Shown here: in pieces, positions 1 to 10,800 of the stretch
Numbering within the stretch: the stretch's first letter is position 1
Layout of the letters: every line of letters begins with the position of its first letter
NCBI GenBank assembly: GCA_027576995.1
Contig: JANBQC010000042.1
Coordinates: 19,036-83,035, forward strand
Length of the DNA: 64,000 nucleotides
Direction: 5' to 3'
Source: Dimargaris cristalligena
Lineage: Eukaryota; Kickxellomycota; Dimargaritomycetes; Dimargaritales; Dimargaritaceae
Program-made: the position numbers and the translations under genes
Notes under the pieces: model-generated
The model's database searches: none
Told to the model about the DNA's origin: nothing
Seen by the model: only the letters and a program-made list of their open reading frames with translations

Positions 1-784
1 TGGCGCAATTTTCCACATGGTCGAAGTACTGGTCGGCCATCAAATCCGGAAAGCGCAGCGATAGTCCGTGGGGTCCCTGGTTGGGCGGGGCCGTTCGGAG
101 TTTGGTCTGGGAGGAGAGGGTCGGGACCGGCGACGAATTAGGGGTAGGCGGTGGGGGGAGGTTGGCCGTAGCGGGGTTGATGATGGCCAAAGTGATCCAG
201 TCCCGCAGGGCCGAGGTACTCCAGTGGGGAAATAGGCCATTTAACACGTCCAAGTAATAATTGGCGTAGCCCATGGTGGCCTCGGCTGGATCGGGCATAG
301 GGCTGGGCTCGCGCGGGTAAAGTTCGCCCATGGCCTGGATTTTATCGATGATCCGGTGCAGTAGGGATGGTGGAATGACCATCGGGGCTGGCCCCGTTGT
401 TGATGGGGAAGGCACTAGGGCCGGCCCCGGGTTTGCCGATGGTCCCGCGGTGGAGGAACTGGGTAATTTCACCAAGGAGCCGGGAATATTGGTCGACGCC
501 GATGTCGGTGTCGATGTTGATACAAGGGGGGGTTTCCGATTCGCCGACCGCACGGACCTCCGGGTGTCCCAGGGCGTTGTGCTCAACGGAGTCGTTGCTG
601 AGTCACCCGGGGCGGTTTTCCCCAGCGTTTTGAGTAGATAGGCGATGAAGTTGGAGTCGCAGTCTGGGTACAGCTCCTTCACCTGGTGGAACAAAAGGGT
701 CTCCTGGCTCGTCAAAGTTGTGGAAGGGGAGGGGCCCTCGCCAAAAAAGGAGGCTAAAAGACCCACTGCCAGGGCCGCTGCCAT
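1..784 (-). CDS. 5' part of an unidentified protein with two CUE-like motifs; truncated by window edge
   Basis: The ATG at 784 opens a frame that reads without a stop to the left edge, giving the first 261 codons. The N terminus is Ala/Leu-rich (MAAALAVGLLASFFGEG). Around residues 30-55 lies a helical stretch with LYPDCDSNFIAYLL. Around residues 175-205 is a second one with LNGLFPHWSTSALRDWI. Both resemble the (F/Y)-P...L-L pattern of ubiquitin-binding CUE helices, and similar 'LYPDCD' segments precede RING-IBR modules in RNF216-type E3 ligases. Between them is a Pro/Ser/Thr-rich linker. No RING or other catalytic domain lies inside the window, so the function is not established. The even codon use and the absence of stops over 780 bases support a real gene. 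Identity is inferred and weak. Confidence 0.6.
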   Translation of the reverse strand, partial: MAAALAVGLLASFFGEGPSPSTTLTSQETLLFHQVKELYPDCDSNFIAYLLKTLGKTAPGDSATTPLSTTPWDTRRSVRSANRKPPLVSTSTPTSASTNIPGSLVKLPSSSTAGPSANPGPALVPSPSTTGPAPMVIPPSLLHRIIDKIQAMGELYPREPSPMPDPAEATMGYANYYLDVLNGLFPHWSTSALRDWITLAIINPATANLPPPPTPNSSPVPTLSSQTKLRTAPPNQGPHGLSLRFPDLMADQYFDHVENCA

Positions 785-1659
785 TGCAATGGTTGGTCAC
801 GCTGTCCTATCCAGACCCAATGGGGTTGTTCGCCAATATATATGTATATATATATATATATATATAACAATAGTAAACTAAGGGCACCTCGCGGGAGCGG
901 TGAGGTCAAGATGGAGGCCGAGGCAATGAGCGATGAGGGGGTACCGTTGGCACAGTTGCGTGGTGGAGTAGCCCCTAAATGTTCACTGGGGCATTAAGCG
1001 AAGACTTGGAGGCAGTAGAGAAGATGGCGACGGAGAGAGCCAATGGGGGTGTTGGACGAGAATGAGAAAGAAGTCATGAACCACCACCAGTTTAGGAGTA
1101 ACTAAACCCAAACGGTGTGGAAAATGGGCCGACACACCCAAGACATTATTGATTTTTGCAGTTTCGTTCTGCAGATTGGTGCAGCCGGGATGCGGTACAT
1201 GAAAAGACACACTAGTCCACGCTGCGTGTGCTCCCTTTGCCCTTTATTATTAGCCCTATTGTATTTCCTAATTGGAGATTCTGGATCGTCAGATTAATTG
1301 TGTCAGGTGGGTACGTTTTTATTCGCTTATATCATTCACATACAGGTAGGAAATTCTACTAATGCCCCCTCCCCAATCAATAATAAACATGAAACCCCGG
1401 GTTTACAATTCTCATTATGAGAGCCAACAGCCCCAATTTTATTGGGGTTGGTAGTCAACCATATGTCCAAATTGAGTTAAAAGGGGAGTATGCGAATACC
1501 TATTATGAGCTAAAGAAAAGGTGTGGTGAGTATACGTACTTGGTGATTATTCCTGAACGAGGGAAGTGGGAGATATGTGACTGATCAATAAATAAAAGTA
1601 TTTTTTAAAAAAAGCCAACACACTTCACACCCTGCTACCCTTGGAAAAGCAGCTCCATT
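785..1659. other. Intergenic spacer between the edge gene and KRS
   Basis: AT-rich spacer. It holds an almost pure TA-dinucleotide run (837-867) about 55 bases upstream of the leftward gene, where it could serve as an AT-rich promoter element. The part next to 1660 is the 3' flank of the synthetase gene. No convincing coding frame is seen on either strand. Confidence 0.6.
837..867. repeat. (TA)n microsatellite
   Basis: Thirty-one bases of nearly perfect TA repeat with one TG interruption. It sits just upstream of the ATG at 784 on the minus strand. Confidence 0.9.
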
Positions 1660-3399
1660 TTAAGGGTGTTCCATAGCCGGGGCCGCAAGGACGGCGTTAT
1701 CTTCTTCGGGCTTCATGGCGGGAAACAGGATGACTTCCTTGATATTGTTGGAGTCGGTCAGGAACATGGTGAGGCGGTCAATGCCCATACCCCAGCCACC
1801 CGTGGGTGGCAGACCGTATTCCAGAGCGGTACAGAAGCTCTCATCGACCATCTGGGCCTCGTCGTCACCGGCCGCCTTGTCGAGAGCCTGCTGTTCGAAA
1901 CGCGCACGCTGGACGAGGGGGTCGTTCAACTCGGTGTAGGCATTGCACACCTCCTTAGTGGCCACAAACAGCTCGAAACGTTCGCACAAGCCAGGCGCGG
2001 AGCGGTGCCACTTGGCCAGGGGGGACATCATCTGGGGATGGCAGGTAATAAAGGTGGGGCTGATGCACTCCACCTCCAGGTACTCGCCCACCAGTTTGTC
2101 GAGGAGCCGGGCGTTGGTGCGGGGAGCGGAGCACTCCACGTTGTTCTTGGCACACAGGTCAATCAGGAACTTGTTGGTTTCGTCGGTGTGGAGTTGATCG
2201 GGGGCGGGGAACTTGACATTGAGACGTTCTTCCAGACCTTCGATCATGTTGATGCGACGGAAGGGCGGGGAGAAGTCAATCTCTACGGGCTCGCTGCCGG
2301 GACCCTGGGGGTGGTAGGTAACCTTGTAGCCACCGGTCAGTTCCTTGACCATGCCGGACACCATTTGTTCGGTCATTTCCATAAGGTCAAACATATCGGC
2401 ATAGGCCATGTAGAACTCACAGGTGGTGAATTCGGGATTATGGGTCAAATCAATACCCTCGTTACGGAACTGACGGCCAATTTCGTACACCCGGTCCAGA
2501 CCACCCACGACGAGCATCTTCAGGTACAGCTCAGGGGCCACCCGCATAAATAGGTCCATCTTCAGGTCGTTGTGGTGGGTGACGAAGGGCTTGGCGGTGG
2601 CACCACCCGCAACCATATTCATCATGGGGGTCTCCACCTCCAAAAAGTCTTGACCATCGAGGTACTTGCGCACGTACGAGACAATCTTGGATCGCGTGGT
2701 GAACTTGTTGCGGACGTCGTTGTTCATGATCAGATCCAGGTAACGCTGACGGTAGCGGGATTCCTGGTCCTTGAAGCCGTAGTTCGACTTGGGCAGCATC
2801 CGCAAGCAAGGCGACAGCAGAGTGACATCGCGGGGGAAAATGGACAGCTCACCGCGCTTGGACTTACCCGGGTAACCCCGCACGCCGACGATATCCCCGC
2901 GACGGAGGATATCGTGAGTAGCGGCAAAGTCCCGCTGGGCGTCCTGGGCCTGGGCCATGATCTGCACCTTAACCCCTTCGCCATGAAGGTCATAGAAGCG
3001 CAGCTTAGCCCCGGAGGTCCGCTTGTTGTGGATGCGGCCCGACAAGGTCACTTCCTCTTCTACGTGTTCGCCCTCCTTCAGGTAGCCGAATTTCGCAATA
3101 AACGCCGGCAGCGACAGGGAAACGTGGAACTTGTGGGGGTAGGGCTGGGGACCTTGCTGGCGGAGCTTTTCGACGGCCCGGGTGCGGATCTCAAAGTACT
3201 GATTGGGGTTCAGGTCATCTTCGGCCTCCTCGGCACTCGCGGTTTTCTTTTCAGCAGCTGGCTTGGCCGCGGCCTTGGCGGCCTTTTCGGCCTCCTTGCG
3301 ACGGAGCTTCTCACGGCGCTTGAGCTCGGACTTGGAGATCATTTCACCGGTCACCTCATCCTTGTACAGCTTCTCGGTGGCAACTGGGGCATCGGCCAT
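1660..3399 (-). CDS. KRS1: Cytosolic lysyl-tRNA synthetase (class II)
   Basis: Charges tRNA-Lys with lysine in the cytosol. The 579-residue frame has the layout of eukaryotic LysRS. A Lys/Arg/Ala-rich N-terminal helix (about 24-52) gives non-specific tRNA binding. An OB-fold anticodon-binding domain follows (about 115-200, with [19 protein letters not shown]). Then comes the class II core: motif 1 near 240-262 ([10 protein letters not shown]), motif 2 near 303-332 ([22 protein letters not shown]) and motif 3 near 535-545 ([10 protein letters not shown]). The length matches yeast KRS1 (591). No mitochondrial presequence is visible, so a separate organellar enzyme or an alternative start elsewhere is needed. 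The start is the first Met of the frame. The frame has no introns. Identification is secure. Confidence 0.98.
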   Translation of the reverse strand: MADAPVATEKLYKDEVTGEMISKSELKRREKLRRKEAEKAAKAAAKPAAEKKTASAEEAEDDLNPNQYFEIRTRAVEKLRQQGPQPYPHKFHVSLSLPAFIAKFGYLKEGEHVEEEVTLSGRIHNKRTSGAKLRFYDLHGEGVKVQIMAQAQDAQRDFAATHDILRRGDIVGVRGYPGKSKRGELSIFPRDVTLLSPCLRMLPKSNYGFKDQESRYRQRYLDLIMNNDVRNKFTTRSKIVSYVRKYLDGQDFLEVETPMMNMVAGGATAKPFVTHHNDLKMDLFMRVAPELYLKMLVVGGLDRVYEIGRQFRNEGIDLTHNPEFTTCEFYMAYADMFDLMEMTEQMVSGMVKELTGGYKVTYHPQGPGSEPVEIDFSPPFRRINMIEGLEERLNVKFPAPDQLHTDETNKFLIDLCAKNNVECSAPRTNARLLDKLVGEYLEVECISPTFITCHPQMMSPLAKWHRSAPGLCERFELFVATKEVCNAYTELNDPLVQRARFEQQALDKAAGDDEAQMVDESFCTALEYGLPPTGGWGMGIDRLTMFLTDSNNIKEVILFPAMKPEEDNAVLAAPAMEHP

Positions 3400-4873
3400 G
3401 GCGGTTAAGGTCTAGTGTTAAAAAGGTAGAATATATAAAACTAGAAATGAAAATATAAAAAGATGGAGTGATGGAAGTAGCTCAGGTGGGCATAAGATAA
3501 GCGGATGGCTGCAGGCAATGAATGCAACGACGTAAAGTGGCCGGGAGAGCTGTTGCAGCCAAGTGTACTAATAATATACGAGCATATAATGCGGTATATG
3601 TGACAACGACAATTACAGGTCTGTAGCATGGGCGAAAAATATGTGACTCAATAGAATAAAAAAAATGGGCCTAGTTAACAAGAAGCCAGTGCATATCCAA
3701 CGAAATGGGAAAAAATTTGACGGCTTCATCGGTGGATTTCCCCATGGTCGATACATGATCAGAGGAGCTACATAAAGCTAGCCTTTCTGCTTAAATTAGC
3801 CTGGATTAAAAGCAGTCTTGAAACTACTTCAATAAAAGTCAATAGTGGGGGTAACAGATAGGGTGGTAATGGACTGCATCCAGGGGCACTTACTACAATC
3901 CTATTTAGATACACAGTGCTATTAATGTACTAATATCGGCCATAAAGCCTCTTTAAAATACCAAAGATATGGGTCGGGCAAATCATAAACTATCCGATAG
4001 ATCTAATTGTGGATTTGGTATTGCCATACCCCCGTCGATAGCCATTGGGTCTATATCATATTCAGTCTCCGCATAAATCTCCCCCAAACCATAGGTCCCA
4101 TTTCTTCCCCAAACTATAGACCAAGCGTTTATCAATTGACATTTGCCCGCTCTAATTAGACGGATGCCGCTCCATTAAATCTTAATCTACAACACTACGT
4201 GATTGTACAGGAAACCAGCCTCTTTATTAGCTTATTTTCCTCGACTTAACCACCAATCGTGTACATGATTCATTCCCACAGCCATAATTTTTATACTAAC
4301 ATATACAACCTGTCAAAATGGCTAACCGTTAGCACGATCGAAGGCATTATAAATAACATTAGGGTTGGAGTTAGTAAATAGAATAAATCCCTGTAAACTA
4401 TTATAATCCTTAATTGCATGAAAACAAAAAGTGCAAAATATACGGTCGGAGTGCCACCACCCCCATATTCAATCAAACCCGACCGACATATATGATAAAT
4501 GATAGTGCAATTTTGTATTATGTCTTCTATAACGTATATATTTAATTGCTAGGATGGAATAAGAAACATGTATGTAAAATTAATTAGTATAGGGGCACTC
4601 GGTGGAAGGACAGACAACTGATAGGGTCTATTCCCCTAACCAACTTTGGTAGCCCCAAATTAACAGGGTGGGTTACTGATGATAAAGAAGTACACAATTT
4701 TTGGGAATCAGCAATCCGGAATGTAATTATATTTAACTTATGTGTGTTCTAATGACAAATGGGGACCGCACTGAAATAAATAAATAAAAAATGCCAGTGA
4801 ATAGACTGATGTGGAATATAATGCTCAATAAACAAATTTCGATTTAGAAATGTCAATTATGGGGAATACAACA
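3400..4873. other. Intergenic spacer between KRS promoter and the giant Bud4-like gene
   Basis: AT-rich non-coding DNA: the promoter of the synthetase gene (near 3400-3650) and the 3' flank of the leftward giant gene (near 4800-4873). Short open frames here have no recognisable protein character. Confidence 0.6.
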
Positions 4874-7800
4874 TCATGATACAATGAAATTAGGAATGGT
4901 GGAACGCGTGGCAGGGCCGTGGCTCTTGGTGGTCCCGGTCTCCTGCCACCTGAGATGGGAATGTCGGCTGGACGACGGAGCAGCGGATGAGCGTGTACCG
5001 GGAGGTGATATGATACGAGGGGCCGAGCCATAGGACTGGCCGCTGGGGGCATGGGGTGCTGTTGGCTGAGTAGCGGAGGTCCCACCCGATGGTCGCTTCG
5101 TTGACTGTGGGTTGGCCTGTTGTTGGTGACGCTTTTGCTTTTGTTTGGCCTTTTGCCTTTGGCTGTCCAGGCGCTGTTGTTGCTGGCGATGCCGGGCGGA
5201 TTGGTCAATGGTCAATAGGCGCACAAACCAGGTGGGAACACGGGGGACGTGCCCGACCACGTTCTTAAGGTTGGCCAGCCAACGTCGCTTGGAATCGAGC
5301 GTATCAGCGTACAATTCGAGCATACCGTCGTCATTACGGAACACGATGGTCATGCTGTTGGGGGGATGGGCTTGGGTTATTTGACTGGTATGCTGGGGAC
5401 GGGGATTGGTAGATGACAACGACCGAGTCAGATCAGACTGGTTGCTGTATCCTTCAACGTCCGCTTCGTCACCGGTGGCCTGGGAATCATAATCCGATGA
5501 GGTTGCAGAATAGTGCTGGGGGCGATGGGCCTTGGTTTGGCTAACTTCCGTACCCGACCCAATACGCCTATCTGCACCCGACGAGAACCCCGAGTCCGAG
5601 CTGGCGTATCGCTCCTCGTCGTCACGTTCGGCGGATGGTCGATGGAAATAATCGGGGATCCTATTTTCGGAAGGCTGGGGTATGCCGGTGGCGAAGGACT
5701 GTCGGCGGGGTACAGGCTGGTGCAAAGGAGCACGCTGACGGATAGCCAAACTGCCCCGGGGTTGGCTCAGCTCAGATCTCGAACGCTGCCGGTGTTGACG
5801 ATGTGTTTCAGGGACCGATAGGTGGGCAGATGAAGTAGTTGGGGGTTGCGATTCGTTCTGGTTCCGACGGCGACGAACAGACCCCTTCGGTTGGCTAATC
5901 AATGACGAAGAGAAGTCTGTCTTATTTTGGGCAGCTGGGTTTGTGGCCTGGTCTGGATCCAGGACATGGCTGGCCATGGTTAAATCAATCAGCAGTTTAG
6001 GCGCCTTGGTGTCTTCGTGATAGGCCATGAGGAATGCGCCCTCGAGTTTAAAGTACCGGCGGCGCCAAAAGGGGCTGTCTAGACCGCGCATGTACAGGTA
6101 ACCATGCAACCAGATATGGGTATGCCATTCAGCGGCGGCCACGGTTTCTAGCATATCCCGGAACGTCAGAGGGATCTCGCGTGGGAGCAACTGGGGGATA
6201 GCAGGCAGGTAAAATAATTGAAGGACGAGACGGCCGGCGGGGCCATCGATCCAGATACTCTCAACGGGCCAACTGCCGATGTACTTGCGGGCGAAGACTT
6301 GTTTGAGGATATCGCGCAGGGAAATAGTGACCGAACCGTGTGTCTCCTCCTTATATTGCGGCTCATCGTTGGGCCGCATATTTCCCTGGGGTTGGTCGAC
6401 GTGCTCAAAAACTGAGGAGTTCTCACTGCGAATGGACTCGCAAGGGAAGGGCATACCACTGGATTGCATGGATGCGTCGTTTTGCGCCACAACACGAGGG
6501 TAGACATCACTGTTGGCCGAAAACGAGGGCACCTGGGGTACCGGCAGGGACGATTGTCGTTGTGGGATGGAGGGGTAATCAAACGGGTTGGTCGAGTTCG
6601 AGTGGGGTTTGGGTTTGCGGGGGGAGCCACCCAACAGCGGCAAGCATTTACTGGCCGAAGCCTTCAGTTTACTGAACGCACCCCGAGAATCACCCGGGAC
6701 AGGGGCCACCTTGGTCGTGGTTTGTAAACGAATCCAAAACAGTAGCGTACTTTCACGGCCTACGGGTACCCGGAACTCCTGGTTAATACGCACACTGGCA
6801 TTTTCGATTCGGTCGGCGGGGATGGGTTTAGTGTAGCGTACTTCGTCTTCGTTGTGGATTACCATATATAGCGACCGGACGGGACTCTCGGGGGTAAAGG
6901 CCATTTCGTCCAGACTTAGGATCCGTACCCAGACGTGACCATGGTCCAGGAATGGCTTGGGGGGAACAAAGCAGGCCTCGGTGGTAGGGATTTGCGGAAA
7001 TTGGTTAACGTAGGGGGGCAAAGGCTTGCTGGTCTTAGGCGTGGAAACAATGAGTGGTTTGGCAACGGTAGGGGACGTGGGCTGAGGTTGAGGAACGGAC
7101 GATCGACCAGGTCGATGTACAGGTGACGGGGAGGGGGATGGAGAAGGGGACTCCGAGATGGGTTGAGTGCCCGATAAAAGTTCGGGTAATTCCACGGGGG
7201 GTAGTTGCTGGATTACAGGCGACCACGGAACGACGTCGGCCCCCTGGAAAGGACCACCGTGGTCCAAGTCGAGTTGCGGGGGATGGATAGAGCTCAGCTG
7301 CGGAATGCTGACCGATAACGGTGCTAGGATATCAGGACTCTTTAAAAGATCTAGCTCAGACTGTTTGGGTTGTTCCTCCGGGACGGGGGCGGGTGCAGAA
7401 GCCGGGACAGGAGCTCGAACCACCACTGTTGCCGAAGTTGGTTTCGGAATAGGTACACGGGAGTTGCGGCGGCTAAGGTTGCTACGACTGCCATTAGTTC
7501 TCAGTGTTGGGGAGTCGTGGACGGGGACATGGTCCCGCTGACTATGGGCGTCCGCCACTGCCCGAGCCACATCCTCCATACCGGCCCAATTATGGACGGC
7601 CTGTTCGGACGTCAAGAAGCTCGTGTCTGAGTTCATCGACGGAAGCACACTGCGGTCGTCCGTTTCACTAGCGAGACCTTGGCCGATTCCACTCAACTGG
7701 TTATAAATGTCACCAAGAAACGAAACCCCTCGTTTGATGTCGGGCTCAGGAATACGGAATGGAGCAGCCGGGCGCTCGGGCGGAGTCGGTGGTTGGGAGT

Positions 7801-10800
7801 GGGGAGGCTGGGATGAGGGAATAGTGGCGGAGTTGGGGGTGGTCGGTGTAGCCTCCGCCAGGGACAAAACGTCGCTACGGATCCAGTGCGAAAACCCCGA
7901 AGACGAGGACCGATCGCTTTTGGAACCGGTGGCGGCAGCGGAATTGACAGCAATCGAAGTGGAGGTGGGGGTCGAAGCCGGCATGGGGGTCTGGATATGC
8001 GTAGGAATGACTATCGGCCGGATATCCGACGCAAGTTGGGGATCAGAGGCTTGGAGGGACAGCCGGTGGGTGTGTAATAAATCATTACGAGTAGGGCCCC
8101 GCGATTCCTGGGATGCGGGGGAAATGCGGTACCCGTCGGATTCAGCTCTGATACGCGATACAGGCCGATCGACGGGGGATATCGTCTGGGGTGGGGGTGG
8201 GAACTGGTTGAGGACATCCTGGAACCCACTGTGGTCTACGGGGGATGGGAGTAAGTTGAGCGAACTCTGAACACTGAAGACGGGATTCATGGCCTGAGGA
8301 TCATCAAGTGCCTCGTTAGGGGACGAGGGCGAGGCAGAGCGAGAGGGTGGGGAAGCCGGAGCCTCAGTCGCAACTGGAATGGAGGAGGAAGGGAGAGAGG
8401 TGGTCGATTTAGAAGGATTGCTAAATAGGTCTTGCAGCCTCTGGAAAGAAGACGTACGACTTGGAACCTCACCGGCATCACTGGCGGTAAGAAGGGAGCG
8501 CCGACTGGATAGGGATGATTCCTCAGTAAAGATACCCTGGTCTGCGGCCAACATGGCCTCCGTCATACCCACAATCTCGTTACCAACGATACGGGGCAGC
8601 TCAGGTAAGGGGCTGGTGTAGTCGGGGTCCAATATTTCGTCGGGGTCCGGCAGTTTCTCCCAAGCCCGGCTATTGCGATCCTCCAAAAACTCAAGGACGG
8701 TTTTCCACTGCTCAATCCACACCATTTTCTCCTCCTCGGTAGGAGCCGTGGTGGTAACGGGTGATTCGACTGAGAACGATTCAGTCACCATGTGACCAGT
8801 GGGGGATACGGGTGGCGGTGACGGCTGCTTCATTATTGGGCCCATGGGTGCGGTTTCAGGAGAGGAAAGGAGGGGCACGCTACGACCAGTTTGGAAACTC
8901 TCCTCTCCGTGGCTACTGTTACTGGCATTTGTTCGATTTAGCATACTCACCACGGATTCAGTCAAGGGACCGGCAGCAACAGTCGCTTCAGTTTTACCAG
9001 GGGATGGTGACGCACCCCTTTTACCGCTGATAGCTTCCGTAGCTGTAGTGGCAGCGGACCTAGCTGGTGCATCCGGTGAGTGAGGGCGGACGTGGGTTTG
9101 GAGGTCCATCATTTCACGGATAGCATCGCTCACCGCGTCCTCCACTGATACATCCTGGAGACTACCTGGAAGCAGAGTCCAGCCCGATCGGCGCTGGCTA
9201 TTCTGCGGAGTCGATGTCTTGCTTCCGGTCCCAAAGTGTCCTGGGAGCGATATAAAACTTTCGTGGGTAGCCTGACTGGTCTCCAAATATCCACTGGGGA
9301 CGAGGGAAGGTATAGATCGTTGACCTGTGGACATGCTTCCCATTTCCGAGGGTTGCCGGAAGCCCTGTAGCGATGTTCCAGGCCCCACTATTGAATCAGT
9401 ATGTAGCCAGTCCCAAATAGTGAGAATCGAATACTCAACCCGTAGATTATGAAGGTCGCGTTTCATGGCTTCTTTAACATCGTGGGAGGTCGTCGTTTCC
9501 ACTCCAATGTCGGAATTCGGCTCACCGCGGGACCGTTTGGTCAACGAGGTGCTCCTTCTGGAGCCAGGCCGACGCATTGACATCTCAGATGGGGCTGAGC
9601 GGCGGCGACAGATTCGAATCCCCGACTCCCGGTCTGGATAATGGAAAGAACTCGAAAAGGTGGGGCATGAATTGGCCTTGGAGGATCTTGTCGGCGAGAG
9701 GGTGGTCATGGAACAGGCTAGGCGGAAAGGATTTCGCAGGCGATAGATATCGTCGATGATATCGCCAATTTGGTTCTTGTATAATGCGTGGAGGCCCGGT
9801 AAAAGCTTTTCGAGTATCTCGTATGGCTGTTGCAGAAGCCAAGTGCGTAACCGGGGTCGAACGTGATCGACGAGCTGTCGAACATCATCCTCCAGCAGCG
9901 GGTAGGGTGGTGGGTTAAGTGGGGCCTGACTACTGCTATCCACACTGCGGTCTTGTACCGGAATAGACAGTTTCAGTTGCGTGGGGAGACCGGATAGGGA
10001 TTGCCCGTGCCGGGCCTGCTGGGCCACCGTGCGGAGGATGTTGATCTGGGTTTGGATCCGGCTAGTCGAGATGGTATCAAAGTAGAGGTAAGGGTATTTG
10101 GTAAAGGCAAAGGCCCAGGGATGGTAAGGCTGATGTAGCCACTGCTCTCCGGATCGGGTGACGGATTCGCCGTCGGTATTGGCGAGATGATTGAAGTGGG
10201 CAGCTTCCTGGGACCCAGAATGATCCATGAAGTGACCTCCTCTGGATATACCGGACAACGAAAAGGGTGCTCCTTCATTTTCTTCGCCAAAACGACCCGT
10301 CTGGTTTTCCGCACCTGCATGAGAGGTGCCCCAGGGCGGCTCGAAGTCCGGGATCCGTCGCCGCGTGTTTTCCGTGTCGCGTGCCAAGGGCCGTGCACCA
10401 GGGTAGGTGGACAACGGGTCAGTACGATCGAATTCGCTCCGAGGTGCGGGTCCCAGGCGCTCCGTCAAATAATTCATATCCCGCACTAGCATCGCCCGGA
10501 ACTGCTGGCTATCGACTAAATGATTATATCGTCCGTCGGGGTCAAAGGCTTCGCTTAATTTCATGGAGGCAGCCTCCGGTCGATCGGCATCGGTTAAATA
10601 CAGTCCTAATAAACACTCGCCGGGGTTTTCGCGTAGGGCTTCGGCCAGCACTGGGTTAACCTGGTCTAATTTCTCTTTGGTGAGTATCGAACCGCTACCC
10701 ATTACCGACGGATGGGCTAGGAGACTCGAAACATGGGAGACTGGCCGACGGTCAAAGAACTCCCCAGCGGGGAAAGCCAAATGAGCAAACGAAGTTTGGG

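Noticed and set aside
1666..3408. Long plus-strand frames (295 and 278 codons) antisense to lysyl-tRNA synthetase
   Set aside because: They are mirror frames of a GC-rich coding sequence. Their translation has no domain character, while the minus strand encodes a complete LysRS.
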